Shown here piece by piece: positions 17,644 to 26,429 of a DNA stretch of 64,000 nt; the first letter of the stretch is position 1; each line of letters starts with the position of its first letter. This DNA is from Miltoncostaea marina (lineage in GTDB: Bacteria; Actinomycetota; Thermoleophilia; Miltoncostaeales; Miltoncostaeaceae): contig NZ_CP064655.1 in NCBI RefSeq assembly GCF_018141525.1, forward strand, positions 1,798,001-1,862,000. The letters run 5' to 3'. Below the pieces are notes generated by a model that did not search any database, had not been told where the DNA came from, and saw nothing but the letters and a program-made list of their open reading frames with translations. A program made the translations under genes and the position numbers.

Positions 17644-19419
17644 TCAGCCCACCGCCCGGGCGACCTCCTCGATGCTCGTGTGGCCGGCGAGCACCTTCAG
17701 CACGCCGTCCTCGCGCAGCGTGCGCATGCCCTCGCGGCGCGCCTGGGCGGTGATCTCCTCCGAGGTCGCGCCCGCCACCGTCATGCGCTCGGTGGCCTCG
17801 CTCATCACGAGCATCTCGTAGACCCCCAGGCGGCCGCGGTAGCCGGTCTCCTGGCAGCGCGGGCACCCCACCGGGCGGTGGATGGCCACCGGGTCCGGCA
17901 GCCCGGGCGGGAGGGTCGCCACCCCCATGGTCTCGCGCAGCTCGGCGAGCGGCACCGCGACCGGCGCCTTGCAGTGGCTGCACAGCCGGCGCGCCAGGCG
18001 CTGGGCCAGGATGCCGGTGACCGCGCTGGCCGACAGGTAGGGCTCCACGCCCATCTCGCTCAGGCGGGTGAGCGCGCCGGCCGCGTCGTTGGTGTGGAGT
18101 GTGGCCAGCACGAGGTGGCCGGTGAGGGCCGACTCGATGGCGATGCGCGCCGTCTCGTGGTCGCGGATCTCGCCGATCATCACGATGTCGGGGTCGCAGC
18201 GCAGGATCGAGCGCAGCCCGGCCGCGAACGTCAGGCCGGCCCTCGGGTTCACCTGCACCTGGTTGATGCCGGGCAGCCGGTACTCGACCGGGTCCTCGAC
18301 CGTGATGATGTTCTTGTCGGCCGAGTTGAGCTGGTTGAGCGCCCCGTAGAGGCTCGTGGACTTGCCCGAGCCGGTCGGCCCGGTGACGAGGATGGCGCCG
18401 TAGGGCCGCCGGTAGCAGGCCTCGAACCTGGCGAGCACGTCCTTCGCGAAGCCGAGGTCGGACAGGCGCATCAGCACGTTGCTCTTGTCGAGGATGCGCA
18501 TGACGATCTTCTCGCCGTACACCGTCGGCAGCGTCGCCACGCGCAGGTCCAGCGGCCGGCCGCCCACGGTGATGCCGACCCGGCCGTCCTGTGGGACGCG
18601 GCGCTCGGCGATGTCCAGGTCGGCCATGATCTTGATGCGGCTCGCCACGCCGTTGGCCAGGCGGTGTGGCACGGAGGTGACCGTGCGCAGCACGCCGTCC
18701 ACCCGGTAGCGGACCGTCATCTCGTGCGCCTGCGGCTCCAGGTGGATGTCGGAGGCCCGCTCGTCCACCCCGCGCGCGATCACCGAGTTCACCAGCCGCA
18801 CCACCGGCGCGTCGTCCAGCACGTCGGCGATGTCGGCGCCGTCGCCCTCGTCGGCCTCGTGGCCGCCCTCCCCCACCAGGTCGGCCACCACGGCGTCGAT
18901 CGCCGACATCTGGCCGAGGAGCGTGCGGATTTCCTCCGCGCTCGCCAGCACGGGGCGGATCTCGTGGCGGGTGAGGATGCGCAGGTCGTCGATCGCGAAG
19001 ACGTTCGAGGGGTCGGCCATCGCGACCACGAGCGTGCCGTCGGCGTCGGTGCGCACCGGGACGGCCTGGTAGCGGCGCGCGCTCTTCTCGTCGATCAGCC
19101 GCGACAGCGCCGGGTCCACGCCGTCGGCGAGCGTGAAGAAGTCGACGCCCATCCGCAGGGCCATCGCCCGGGCGAGCTGGTCGCGGGTGATGAGCTCCTC
19201 GGCGACGAGCAGTTCGCCCAACTTGCGACCGTCGGCGAGCTGGCGGGCGGCCGCGTCCTCCAGCTGCTCCTCGCTGAGCGCCCCCATCCGCACCAGCACG
19301 CGCCCCAGCGGCTCGCCGCGCGGCGGACGCGCGGGGGCGGCCCGGCCGGCGGGCGGCGGGGCCCCGGCGGCCGGCGCGGACGCGGGCACGGGGCGGTGAT
19401 CGGGCAGGAGGGGCACCAC
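17644..19419 (-). CDS. pilB: Type IV pilus assembly ATPase PilB / GspE family
   Basis: A 591-residue extension ATPase. An N-terminal Pro/Ala-rich stretch (1-35) is followed by a MshE-N/GspE-N domain (about 40-175) and the ATPase core with Walker A GPTGSGKST, the Asp box CDPDIVMIGEIRD and the His box TGHLVLATLHTND. A tetra-cysteine zinc motif (LCSHC ... GCPRC) typical of GspE/PilB follows in the C-terminal part. GTG 19419 is the assumed start; it lacks a clear RBS. It sits 79 bp after aroE on the same strand and may be the distal part of the alaS operon. Confidence 0.92.
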   Translation of the reverse strand: MVPLLPDHRPVPASAPAAGAPPPAGRAAPARPPRGEPLGRVLVRMGALSEEQLEDAAARQLADGRKLGELLVAEELITRDQLARAMALRMGVDFFTLADGVDPALSRLIDEKSARRYQAVPVRTDADGTLVVAMADPSNVFAIDDLRILTRHEIRPVLASAEEIRTLLGQMSAIDAVVADLVGEGGHEADEGDGADIADVLDDAPVVRLVNSVIARGVDERASDIHLEPQAHEMTVRYRVDGVLRTVTSVPHRLANGVASRIKIMADLDIAERRVPQDGRVGITVGGRPLDLRVATLPTVYGEKIVMRILDKSNVLMRLSDLGFAKDVLARFEACYRRPYGAILVTGPTGSGKSTSLYGALNQLNSADKNIITVEDPVEYRLPGINQVQVNPRAGLTFAAGLRSILRCDPDIVMIGEIRDHETARIAIESALTGHLVLATLHTNDAAGALTRLSEMGVEPYLSASAVTGILAQRLARRLCSHCKAPVAVPLAELRETMGVATLPPGLPDPVAIHRPVGCPRCQETGYRGRLGVYEMLVMSEATERMTVAGATSEEITAQARREGMRTLREDGVLKVLAGHTSIEEVARAVG

Positions 19420-19498
19420 CCCCTGGATCGGCGCGCCGCGCGGATCGCTTGACGCGCCATGGTCCGCGCGAACCCCCGCGGCGGGGGCCCGGGACCGC

Positions 19499-20314
19499 CT
19501 ACGCGGCCGCGAGCGCCTCCCGCATCACCTGGACGGGGGCGGGCCGGCCGGTCCACTGCTCGAACGCCGCGGCGCCCTGGTGGAGCAGCATCCCGAGTCC
19601 GTCGACCGTGCGCGCCCCCCGGCGGGCCGCGGCGGCCAGCCAGGGCGTGCCGCCGGGCCGGTAGACGATGTCCGCCACGGCGCGGCCGTCGCCGAGGCCG
19701 GCCATCGGCAGCTCGGGCGGCACCTCGTCGCCGTGCAGCCCGAGGCTGGTGGCGTTGACCACGAGGGCGGCCGCGGCCGCCGCCGCGTCCATCGCGGCCG
19801 TCGTGAACGGCACCGGCTCGCCGAGCTCGGCCGCGCGGGCCCGCGTGCGGTTTGCCACCCGCACCCGCGCGCCCCGCGAGCGCAGCGCGAACGCCACCGC
19901 GCGCGCGGCGCCGCCGCCGCCGATCACCAGCACGTCGGCGCCCTCCAGGTCGAGCGGCGCGGCCTCGTCGAGCGCCCGCAGGAAGCCGGCGGCGTCGGTG
20001 TTGTCGGCGCGCCAGCCGCCATCGCCGTCGGGCACGAGCGTGTTGGCGGCGCCGATCGCGCGCGCCGCGTCCGAGACCGCGGAGCAGCACCCGAGCACGG
20101 CGGCCTTGTGCGGGATGGTGACGTTGAGGCCGGCGCACCCGGCGGCCGCCAGCCCGCGCACGGCCTCCGGCACGCGGGCGGGCTCCACCGGGAACGCGGC
20201 GTACGCCCAGTTGATGCCCAGCGCGGCGAAGGCGGCGTTGTGCATGACCGGCGACAGCGAGTGCTCCACCGGCCAGCCGATGATCCCGGCGAGCCGGGTG
20301 CGCGCGTCGATCAT
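19499..20314 (-). CDS. aroE: Shikimate dehydrogenase AroE
   Basis: A 271-residue enzyme reducing 3-dehydroshikimate to shikimate with NADPH in aromatic amino acid synthesis. It shows the substrate-binding GWPVEHSLSPVMHNAAF block near the N terminus, NVTIPHK with the catalytic Lys, NTDAAGF with the catalytic Asp, and the nucleotide-binding GGGGAARA turn followed by ANRTRARA, the NADP-type basic signature. ATG 20314 overlaps the mltG stop (ATGA). Confidence 0.95.
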   Translation of the reverse strand: MIDARTRLAGIIGWPVEHSLSPVMHNAAFAALGINWAYAAFPVEPARVPEAVRGLAAAGCAGLNVTIPHKAAVLGCCSAVSDAARAIGAANTLVPDGDGGWRADNTDAAGFLRALDEAAPLDLEGADVLVIGGGGAARAVAFALRSRGARVRVANRTRARAAELGEPVPFTTAAMDAAAAAAALVVNATSLGLHGDEVPPELPMAGLGDGRAVADIVYRPGGTPWLAAAARRGARTVDGLGMLLHQGAAAFEQWTGRPAPVQVMREALAAA

Positions 20315-21198
20315 CCGCCGTTGCCGGCGGCGCGGGCGATGTTGGCCTCGTGCTCCGCCGCGGTCGACGCGAAGTAGTGGCCGCCGCTGCCGTCGTTCTT
20401 CGCCACGTAGTAGAGGTAGTCGTGGCGCTCCGGCCGGGCCGCGGCGCGGATGCTGTCCAGGCCCGGGCTCGCGATGGGTCCCGGCGGCAGCCCCGGGTAG
20501 CGGCGGGTGTTGTAGGGCGAGTCGACGGCCAGGTCGGACGCCGTCAGCTCGGGCTTCCACTCGCCCAGGGCGTACTGGACCGTCGCGTCGATGTCGAGCC
20601 GCATGTCCTGGCGCAGGCGGTTGTAGAGCACGCCCGCCACGCGCCGCCGCTCGCCGGGCACCGCGACCTCGCGCTCGATCAGCGAGGCCAGGATCAGCAC
20701 GTCGTAGCGGGTCAGGTTGCGCGCCCGGGCGTACGAGTAGTCGACCTGGGCCTCGGCCGCGCGGTAGGCGGCCACCTGCTGGTCGACCAGCTCGGCGGCG
20801 GTGGTGCGGCCGGTGATCTCGTAGGTCGCCGGGAAGAGGAAGCCCTCCAGCGACACCGGCCGCGAGGAGCGCGCCAGCGCCCGCCCGCGCGGGCCCGGGC
20901 GGGTGAGCGCCAGGTAGCGCTCGCCCGGGATCGAGGTCTCGGCGTCCAGCAGGCGCGCGACGTCCTCCCGGCGCAGGCCCTCGCGCACGAGCAGCCGCTG
21001 GGCGGGCTCGGGGGCCGTGACGGCCTCGGGCGGGGGCGGGTCGTCGCCGTCCACCAGCCCGCGGCCGGCGGCGGCCAGCGCCGCGACGGCCATCACGAGC
21101 ACGAGCGCCAGCCACAGCACGGTCCGCCCCCGCCCCGCCCGCTCGCGCGGCCGCCCGTAGCGGCGGTAGCGGTCGCCGGGCTCGCGCTCCGGGCTCAC
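20311..21198 (-). CDS. mltG: Endolytic murein transglycosylase MltG
   Basis: A 295-residue membrane-anchored enzyme that cuts nascent glycan strands. A cytoplasmic Arg-rich start (1-25) is followed by one membrane helix (about 26-46) and the YceG/MltG domain. Catalytic Glu175 lies in LASLIEREV, followed by GVLYNRLRQDMRLDIDATVQ and YNTRRYPGLPPGPI, all family blocks. GTG 21198 overlaps the ruvX stop (GTGA). The pair ruvX-mltG-aroE downstream of alaS is a common actinobacterial order. Confidence 0.95.
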   Translation of the reverse strand: MSPEREPGDRYRRYGRPRERAGRGRTVLWLALVLVMAVAALAAAGRGLVDGDDPPPPEAVTAPEPAQRLLVREGLRREDVARLLDAETSIPGERYLALTRPGPRGRALARSSRPVSLEGFLFPATYEITGRTTAAELVDQQVAAYRAAEAQVDYSYARARNLTRYDVLILASLIEREVAVPGERRRVAGVLYNRLRQDMRLDIDATVQYALGEWKPELTASDLAVDSPYNTRRYPGLPPGPIASPGLDSIRAAARPERHDYLYYVAKNDGSGGHYFASTAAEHEANIARAAGNGG

Positions 21199-21590
21199 CC
21201 GCGGGCCGCCAGGTACGCCTCCAGGAGCACGCAGGCCGCCAGGCTGTCGAGGTCCGCGCGCGAGCCGCCCTCGCGTCCCCGGCGGGCGGCCTCGACCGTG
21301 GTCAGCCGCTCGTCCCACATCTCGACCGGCACGTCGACCCGCGCCCGCAGCCGCCCGGCGAAGCCGGCCGCCGCGCGGGCCTGCGCCCCCTGCTCGCCAG
21401 ACAGCGAGCGCGGCTCGCCCACCACGATGCGGTCGGGGGCTTCGTCGGCGATCAGGCGCTCGAGGCGGCGGCGGCCGGCGGGCGAGTCGACCCGCTCGAT
21501 CGCGGGGAGCGGACGGGCGAGGGTGCCGGTCGGGTCGCTGACCGCCACCCCGGTTCGCGCCCGGCCGTGGTCGAGCGCGAGAACCTTCAC
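21195..21590 (-). CDS. ruvX: Holliday-junction resolvase-like / pre-16S rRNA nuclease RuvX (YqgF)
   Basis: A 131-residue RNase H-fold protein. The first metal Asp is Asp7 in LALDHGRARTGVAV. The family block RIVVGEPRSLSGEQG and the DERLTTVEA block follow, and a late Asp sits in RADLDSLAACVLLEAYL. YqgF proteins finish the 5' end of 16S rRNA; a recombination role has also been proposed. GTG 21590 overlaps the alaS stop (GTGA). Confidence 0.93.
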   Translation of the reverse strand: MKVLALDHGRARTGVAVSDPTGTLARPLPAIERVDSPAGRRRLERLIADEAPDRIVVGEPRSLSGEQGAQARAAAGFAGRLRARVDVPVEMWDERLTTVEAARRGREGGSRADLDSLAACVLLEAYLAARG

Positions 21591-24148
21591 GACCCCCGGT
21601 CGGCCGTCAGGATCGCCCGGGCGGCGTCCAGCGCCTCGGGCAGGCGGGACGGGTCGCGGCCGCCGGCGCGGGCCATCGCGTCCTTGCCGCCGCCGCCCCC
21701 GCCCACGATGGGGGCCACCTCGCGGATGATCGCGCCGGCCTTCAGCCCGGCGGCCACCGCGCCCGGCGCGAGGTTGGCGACCACCAGCGCCTTGCCGTCG
21801 CTCGCGGCGCCCAGCACCACGGCGGCGGTGTCGCCGAGCGACTGCTTGAGGCGGTCGGAGATCGCGAGCAGCTCGTCCATGTCGGCCGCCTCGACCTGCG
21901 CCACCAGCGCGCGCACGCCGCCGGCCTCGACGGCGTCCCCGGCCAGCGACCCCACGTCGGTCCGGGCCGACTTGGCGCGCTTGAGCTCGGCCTGCAGCTG
22001 GCGGATGCGCTCGTCGCGGGCGGCGAGCTCCGCCTGCAGCTCGCGCTCGCGCTCGCGCAGGTACGCCAGCGCCGCCGTGCCGGTGAGCGCCTCGATGCGC
22101 CGGGCGCCGGCACCGGTGGAGCCCTCCGAGACGATCGCGAACGGGCCGATCTCGCCGGTGCGGCTCACGTGGGTGCCGCCGCAGAGCTCCTTCGAGAAGC
22201 CCCCGGTGTCGACCACCCGCACGCGCTCGCCGTACTTCTCCTCGAACAGGCCGATCGCGCCGGCCTCGGCGGCGTCCTCGCGGCCCATGATGCGCCAGCC
22301 GACCGGCCGGTCCTGGTCGACCCGCTCGTTGACCATGCGCTCGATGCGCTCGAGCGTCTCGGCGGGCACGCGGCCGCGGTGGGTGAAGTCGAAGCGCAGC
22401 TTGTCGGGGCCCACGTACGAGCCCGCCTGGCGCACGCCCGCGCCGAGCGTCTCGCGCAGGGCCCAGTTGAGCACGTGGGTGGCGGTGTGGTTGGCCTGCG
22501 TCTGGCGGCGGCGGGCGGCGTCGACCGTGGCGGTGACCTCCGCGCCCACCGGCAGCGCGCCCTCCTGCAGGCGCACGCGCAGCACCTGGTCGTCGCCGAG
22601 CCGGAACGCATCGATCACCCGCGCGCGCCCCTCGGAGCCCGCGATCTCGCCCACGTCCGAGACCTGGCCGCCGCCCTCGGCGTAGAACGGCGAGCGCTCG
22701 AGCTTGACGAGGGCGGTGCCGTCGCCGAGCTCCGCGGCCGCCGTCACGCGCGTGTCCGCGGTGGTGGCGTCCCAGCCCACGAACTCGGTGGGCGCGGCCT
22801 CGCGGGCGAGCGCCGCCGCCCCGTCGGCCACGCCGTCGGCGCCGGCACCGGCGCCGGCCCGCGAGCGCTCGCGCTGCTCCCGCATGAGCCGCTCGAAGCC
22901 CTCGGCGTCGACCTCCAGGCCGGCGTCGCCGGCGGCCTCGAGGGTCAGGTCGAGGGGGAAGCCGTACGTGTCGTGCAGCCGGAAGGCGTCCTCGCCGCGC
23001 ACCCGCCCGCCGGCCGAGCGCTCGATCACCTCCGCCAGCAGCCGCCGCCCCTGCGAGAGCGTGCGGGCGAACTGCTCGGCCTCGGCGCCGATCACGTCGC
23101 GCACCTCGGCGGCGCGCTCGCGCAGCTCCGGGTAGGCGTCGCCCCAGCCCTCGACCACGGGGGCCGCCAGACCGGCGACGGCCTCCGGCTCCAGGCCGAG
23201 GTGACCGGCCTCGCTGACCGCCCGGCGCACGATGCGGCGCAGGATGTAGTCGCGGCCCTCGTTGCCCGGCCGCACGCCGTCGGCCGCGAGGAAGGTCATC
23301 GCCCGCCCGTGATCGGCCAGCACCCGCAGCGCCCGGTCGTCGCGCGCGTCGCGCCCGTAGGCGCGTCCCGAGGCGCCCTCCGCCCAGGCGATGAGCGGCC
23401 GGAAGGCGTCCGTGTCGAACACCGACGGCACGTCCTGCAGGATCGCCGCCAGGCGCTCGAGGCCGGCGCCGGTGTCGATGTTCTTGGCGGGGAGGCCCGA
23501 CAGGGAGCCGTCGGGCCCCCGGTCGTACTGCATGAACACGAGGTTCCAGTACTCGAGGTAGCGGTCGCTGCCCGAGGCCGGGCCGCCGGGCGGGCCGAAC
23601 GCCTCGCCGCGGTCGAGGTACAGCTCGGTGTTGGGCCCGCAGGGGCCGGTGGGCCCCGCCTTCCAGAAGTTGTCGGGGTCGCCGAGCCGCTGGATGCGCT
23701 CCGGCGGGACGCCCAGCGCGACCCAGCGCTCGAAGGCCTCCTCGTCGGCCGGCACGCCGGGCATGCCCTCGAAGATCGTGATCCAGATCCGCTCCGGGTC
23801 GAGCCCGAAGACCTCGGTCGAGACCTCCCACCCGAAGCGGATGGCGTCGTCCTTGAAGTAGTCGCCGATCGAGAAGTTGCCGAGCATCTCGAAGAAGGTG
23901 AGGTGCCGGGCGGTGTGGCCGACCTGGTCGATGTCGTTCGTGCGGAAGCACTTCTGCGAGCTCGTCATGCGCGGCGCCGGCGGCGACGCCGCGCCGAGGA
24001 AGTACGACTTCAGCGGCTGCATCCCCGCGATCGTGAGCAGCACCGACGGGTCGTCCTCGAAGGGCACGAGGGACGCCGAGGGGATCGCCAGGTGCCCCTG
24101 GCGCTCGAAGTAGCGGAGGAATGCCGCGCGGATCTCGCTGGTCGTCAT
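21587..24148 (-). CDS. alaS: Alanyl-tRNA synthetase
   Basis: An 853-residue class II synthetase attaching alanine to tRNA-Ala. The N terminus (EIRAAFLRYFERQGH, then SLVPFEDDPSVLLTIAGM) is standard. The editing/zinc site is intact (HTATH and, later, CGGTHVSRTGEIG). The C-terminal DHHA1 domain ends in a Gly-rich GGGGGGKDAMARAGG block. It heads a chain of overlapping genes (ruvX, mltG, aroE). ATG 24148 follows a TACACT -10 box by ten bases. Confidence 0.97.
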   Translation of the reverse strand: MTTSEIRAAFLRYFERQGHLAIPSASLVPFEDDPSVLLTIAGMQPLKSYFLGAASPPAPRMTSSQKCFRTNDIDQVGHTARHLTFFEMLGNFSIGDYFKDDAIRFGWEVSTEVFGLDPERIWITIFEGMPGVPADEEAFERWVALGVPPERIQRLGDPDNFWKAGPTGPCGPNTELYLDRGEAFGPPGGPASGSDRYLEYWNLVFMQYDRGPDGSLSGLPAKNIDTGAGLERLAAILQDVPSVFDTDAFRPLIAWAEGASGRAYGRDARDDRALRVLADHGRAMTFLAADGVRPGNEGRDYILRRIVRRAVSEAGHLGLEPEAVAGLAAPVVEGWGDAYPELRERAAEVRDVIGAEAEQFARTLSQGRRLLAEVIERSAGGRVRGEDAFRLHDTYGFPLDLTLEAAGDAGLEVDAEGFERLMREQRERSRAGAGAGADGVADGAAALAREAAPTEFVGWDATTADTRVTAAAELGDGTALVKLERSPFYAEGGGQVSDVGEIAGSEGRARVIDAFRLGDDQVLRVRLQEGALPVGAEVTATVDAARRRQTQANHTATHVLNWALRETLGAGVRQAGSYVGPDKLRFDFTHRGRVPAETLERIERMVNERVDQDRPVGWRIMGREDAAEAGAIGLFEEKYGERVRVVDTGGFSKELCGGTHVSRTGEIGPFAIVSEGSTGAGARRIEALTGTAALAYLRERERELQAELAARDERIRQLQAELKRAKSARTDVGSLAGDAVEAGGVRALVAQVEAADMDELLAISDRLKQSLGDTAAVVLGAASDGKALVVANLAPGAVAAGLKAGAIIREVAPIVGGGGGGKDAMARAGGRDPSRLPEALDAARAILTADRGS

Positions 24149-24164
24149 GCGACCGCCGAGTGTA
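24149..24164 (-). promoter_or_regulatory. -10 box of alaS
   Basis: On the minus strand TACACT (plus positions 24159-24164) lies ten bases before the alaS ATG, leaving an mRNA leader of at most a few bases. This separates alaS from the mnmA operon upstream. Confidence 0.5.
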
Positions 24165-24191
24165 CCAACGGCGCCGCGGGCGCCGGCCGGC

Positions 24192-24413
24192 TCAGGGCCG
24201 CTGCTCGAAGGCGGCGCGCACGTCGCGGTCGAGCTCCTCCTCGGCCGCGGCGGCCGCGCGCTTGCCGGCCTCCAGCGCCTCCTTGAGCTGCGCCGGGACG
24301 CGCTCGCGCTCGCGCCGGATCGTGTCGGCCCACAGCTTGGGGTCGAGGGCGCCGATGGAGCCCAGCCAGGCCACCACCCCGCCGACGACGCCGAGCTTCA
24401 CCAGGCGGCCCAT
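24192..24413 (-). CDS. Small membrane-associated unknown protein
   Basis: A 73-residue protein with one N-terminal hydrophobic segment (about residues 4-24, LGVVGGVVAWLGSIGAL) and a charged helical remainder rich in Glu, Arg and Ala (AAAAAEEELDRDV). I do not recognise a family. Its ATG overlaps the stop of the DUF948 gene (TGATG), so it is the last gene of the mnmA operon. Small proteins with this outline often sit beside DUF948 in actinobacterial alaS neighbourhoods (inference from general experience). Confidence 0.65.
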   Translation of the reverse strand: MGRLVKLGVVGGVVAWLGSIGALDPKLWADTIRRERERVPAQLKEALEAGKRAAAAAEEELDRDVRAAFEQRP

Positions 24414-24907
24414 CAGTAGGGCGAGTCGTGCTTCTGCGCCGGCTCGCCCCCGGGCGGCGGCGGCGCGGTGGCCGGGGTGGGCGGCGCGGGCGGCGGCGGC
24501 GCCACCGGTCCCGCGGCGGCGCGGGCCTCAGCGGCGGCGGCCGCGTCGGCGGCGCGGCGGGCCTTGAGGGTGGCCACGGCCTCGCGGGCCCCGGCGGCGA
24601 GGCCGGTGAGCTTGCGGACGGGCTTCGTGATCGCGCTCGACACCGTCTGGACCGTCTTCTCGGCGCCCTTCGTGGCGCCGACGGCCGTCTTCATCATCTC
24701 GTCGACGCGCATCAGCTCGAGGTTGACCCCGTCAACCGTGGTCTGGGCCTTGTTGAGGATCGGCACCACCTCGTCGGTGATGCGGGTCACCGACGTGCCG
24801 ACCCGCGCGAAGACGCCCGCCATGCGCAGGAAGAGGTACGCCAGCCCGACCCCGGTCAGGATCAGGAAGATCGACAGGGCGAGCTTCAGAAGGTCGGACC
24901 AATCCAC
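24413..24907 (-). CDS. DUF948 family membrane protein
   Basis: A 164-residue protein. One membrane helix (about residues 6-30) is followed by an amphipathic region with the DUF948 pattern (VTRITDEVVPILNKAQTTVD, then a repeat of similar heptads) and a Pro/Ala-rich C-terminal tail ending in HDSPY. Related to YtxG-like general stress proteins; biochemical role unknown. GTG 24907 has GGAGG about eight bases upstream, lying across the mnmA stop, which supports the start. Confidence 0.75.
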   Translation of the reverse strand: MDWSDLLKLALSIFLILTGVGLAYLFLRMAGVFARVGTSVTRITDEVVPILNKAQTTVDGVNLELMRVDEMMKTAVGATKGAEKTVQTVSSAITKPVRKLTGLAAGAREAVATLKARRAADAAAAAEARAAAGPVAPPPPAPPTPATAPPPPGGEPAQKHDSPY

Positions 24908-24911
24908 GAGC

Positions 24912-26390
24912 TCAGCCTCCAGTGCGGTCTGCGTTCACCTGACGATCGCTGATCGTACCCGCCGCGAGCAGCCGGCCCCCGCGGTAGAGGGCGGCGACCT
25001 GGCCGGGCGCCACCCCGTCGGCCGGGTCGTCGAGGCGCACCCGCAGGCCGTCGCCATCCGGCGCGGCCCGTCCGCGCAGCGGGCGGCCACGGTAGCGGAC
25101 GCGCACCTCCACCGGGTCGTCGCCGAGCTCGCCGTGCACGCGGGGCGCCTCCAGGTCGAGCCCCGCGGTGGCGAGCGCCTCGCGCGGGCCCACGACCACC
25201 GCGTTGCGCGCCGCGTCGGTGCGCAGCACGTAGAGCGGCTCCGTGCCGGCCACGCCGATGCCGCGCCGCTGACCGACCGTGAAGCGCCAGTGGCCGGCGT
25301 GGGTGCCGAGGCGCCGGCCGTCGGCGTCCTCGATCGGCCCGGGCCGCGCCGCGACGCCGGCCCGCTCGAGGAACGGCGCGTACCCGCCCGCGCCGACGAA
25401 GCAGACCTCCTGGCTCTCGACGGCGGCGGCGCCGGGCAGCCCCGCCTCGCGGGCGAGGGCGCGCACCCGGTCCTTCGTCAGGTCGCCGAGCGGGAAGCGC
25501 AGGCGCTCGCGCTCGCGGGGGCCGAGCATCGCGAGCATGTAGCTCTGGTCCTTGCCGGCGTCGGCCGCCCGGGCCACGAGCGGCCGCCCGGCGGCGTCGC
25601 GCTCGATGCGCGCGTAGTGGCCTGTGGCCATCAGCCGCGCCCCGACGAGGGCGGCGGCGTCGGCCAGCACCGAGAAGCGCACCCGCCCGTTGCAGGTGAC
25701 GCAGGGGTTGGGCGTGCGGCCGGCGGCGTACCCGGCGACGAACTCCTCGACCACGCCTGCGCGGAAGCGCTCGGCGACGTCGAGCGTGAGGTGCGGCACG
25801 CCGAGCGCGTGCGCGGCGGCGCGCGCGGTGCGCACGGTCTCCGGGGAGCAGCAGGAGCGCTCGGCGGCCGCCGCGGCGGGGTCGTGCCAGAGGCGCATCG
25901 TCACCCCGACCACCTCCAGGCCGGCGTCGCGCAGGAGCATCGCCGCCACCGCGCTGTCGACGCCGCCGCTCATCGCCACGGCGACCCGCTCGGCGCGCTG
26001 CGGGACGCCGGGGGCGCCCAGGCGGGCGGTGTGCCAGCCCTCCAGGGCGCGGCCGAGCGCGTCGACGACCGCCTCGGGGCCGTGGCGGCGGTCCGGGCCC
26101 AGGCCGCCGAGGTCGCGGTCGAGGGCGTCCGGGCCCAGCGCGAGCGCCTCGAGGATCGTGGCGCCCCGCAGGCGCGCGCAGGCGGCGCTCGCGGCGGCCG
26201 TGGCGGCGCCGCAGCCGAAGGCCTGGAAGCGCGCCTCGCGCACGCGCCCGCCGCGGATGCGCAGCGCCACGCGCACGAGGTCGCCGCACGCGGCGCTCCC
26301 CGACTCGCCCGCCGCGTCGGGGGCGGGCATCGCTCCCGCGCCCACGGGGGCCGCCAGATGGCGCATGGCCTCGGGTGGGTAGGGCGGCAC
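24912..26390 (-). CDS. mnmA: IscU-like scaffold domain fused to tRNA 2-thiouridylase MnmA
   Basis: A 492-residue fusion. Residues 30-120 resemble an IscU/NifU scaffold: Cys35 in ACGDLV and Cys60 in FQAFGCGAATAAAS align with the first two cluster ligands, but the third-ligand position, spaced as in IscU, reads His103-Gly104 instead of His-Cys. Residues 135-490 are MnmA, which makes 2-thiouridine at position 34 of tRNA: PP-loop SGGVDS (141-146), catalytic Cys230 in TPNPCVTCN, and the second catalytic cysteine Cys330 in SQEVCFVG. GTG 26390 follows a TAGCCT box by seven bases. The fused domain may pass sulphur or an Fe-S cluster to MnmA (inference). Confidence 0.9.
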   Translation of the reverse strand: MPPYPPEAMRHLAAPVGAGAMPAPDAAGESGSAACGDLVRVALRIRGGRVREARFQAFGCGAATAAASAACARLRGATILEALALGPDALDRDLGGLGPDRRHGPEAVVDALGRALEGWHTARLGAPGVPQRAERVAVAMSGGVDSAVAAMLLRDAGLEVVGVTMRLWHDPAAAAAERSCCSPETVRTARAAAHALGVPHLTLDVAERFRAGVVEEFVAGYAAGRTPNPCVTCNGRVRFSVLADAAALVGARLMATGHYARIERDAAGRPLVARAADAGKDQSYMLAMLGPRERERLRFPLGDLTKDRVRALAREAGLPGAAAVESQEVCFVGAGGYAPFLERAGVAARPGPIEDADGRRLGTHAGHWRFTVGQRRGIGVAGTEPLYVLRTDAARNAVVVGPREALATAGLDLEAPRVHGELGDDPVEVRVRYRGRPLRGRAAPDGDGLRVRLDDPADGVAPGQVAALYRGGRLLAAGTISDRQVNADRTGG

Positions 26391-26403
26391 GCCGCCGAGG
26401 CTA
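26391..26403 (-). promoter_or_regulatory. Leaderless -10 box of the IscU-MnmA gene
   Basis: TAGCCT on the minus strand (plus 26398-26403) lies seven bases before the GTG start. No good -35 box is seen. Confidence 0.5.
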
Positions 26404-26429
26404 CCACGGGCCCCGGGGGGCCCCGGGGG

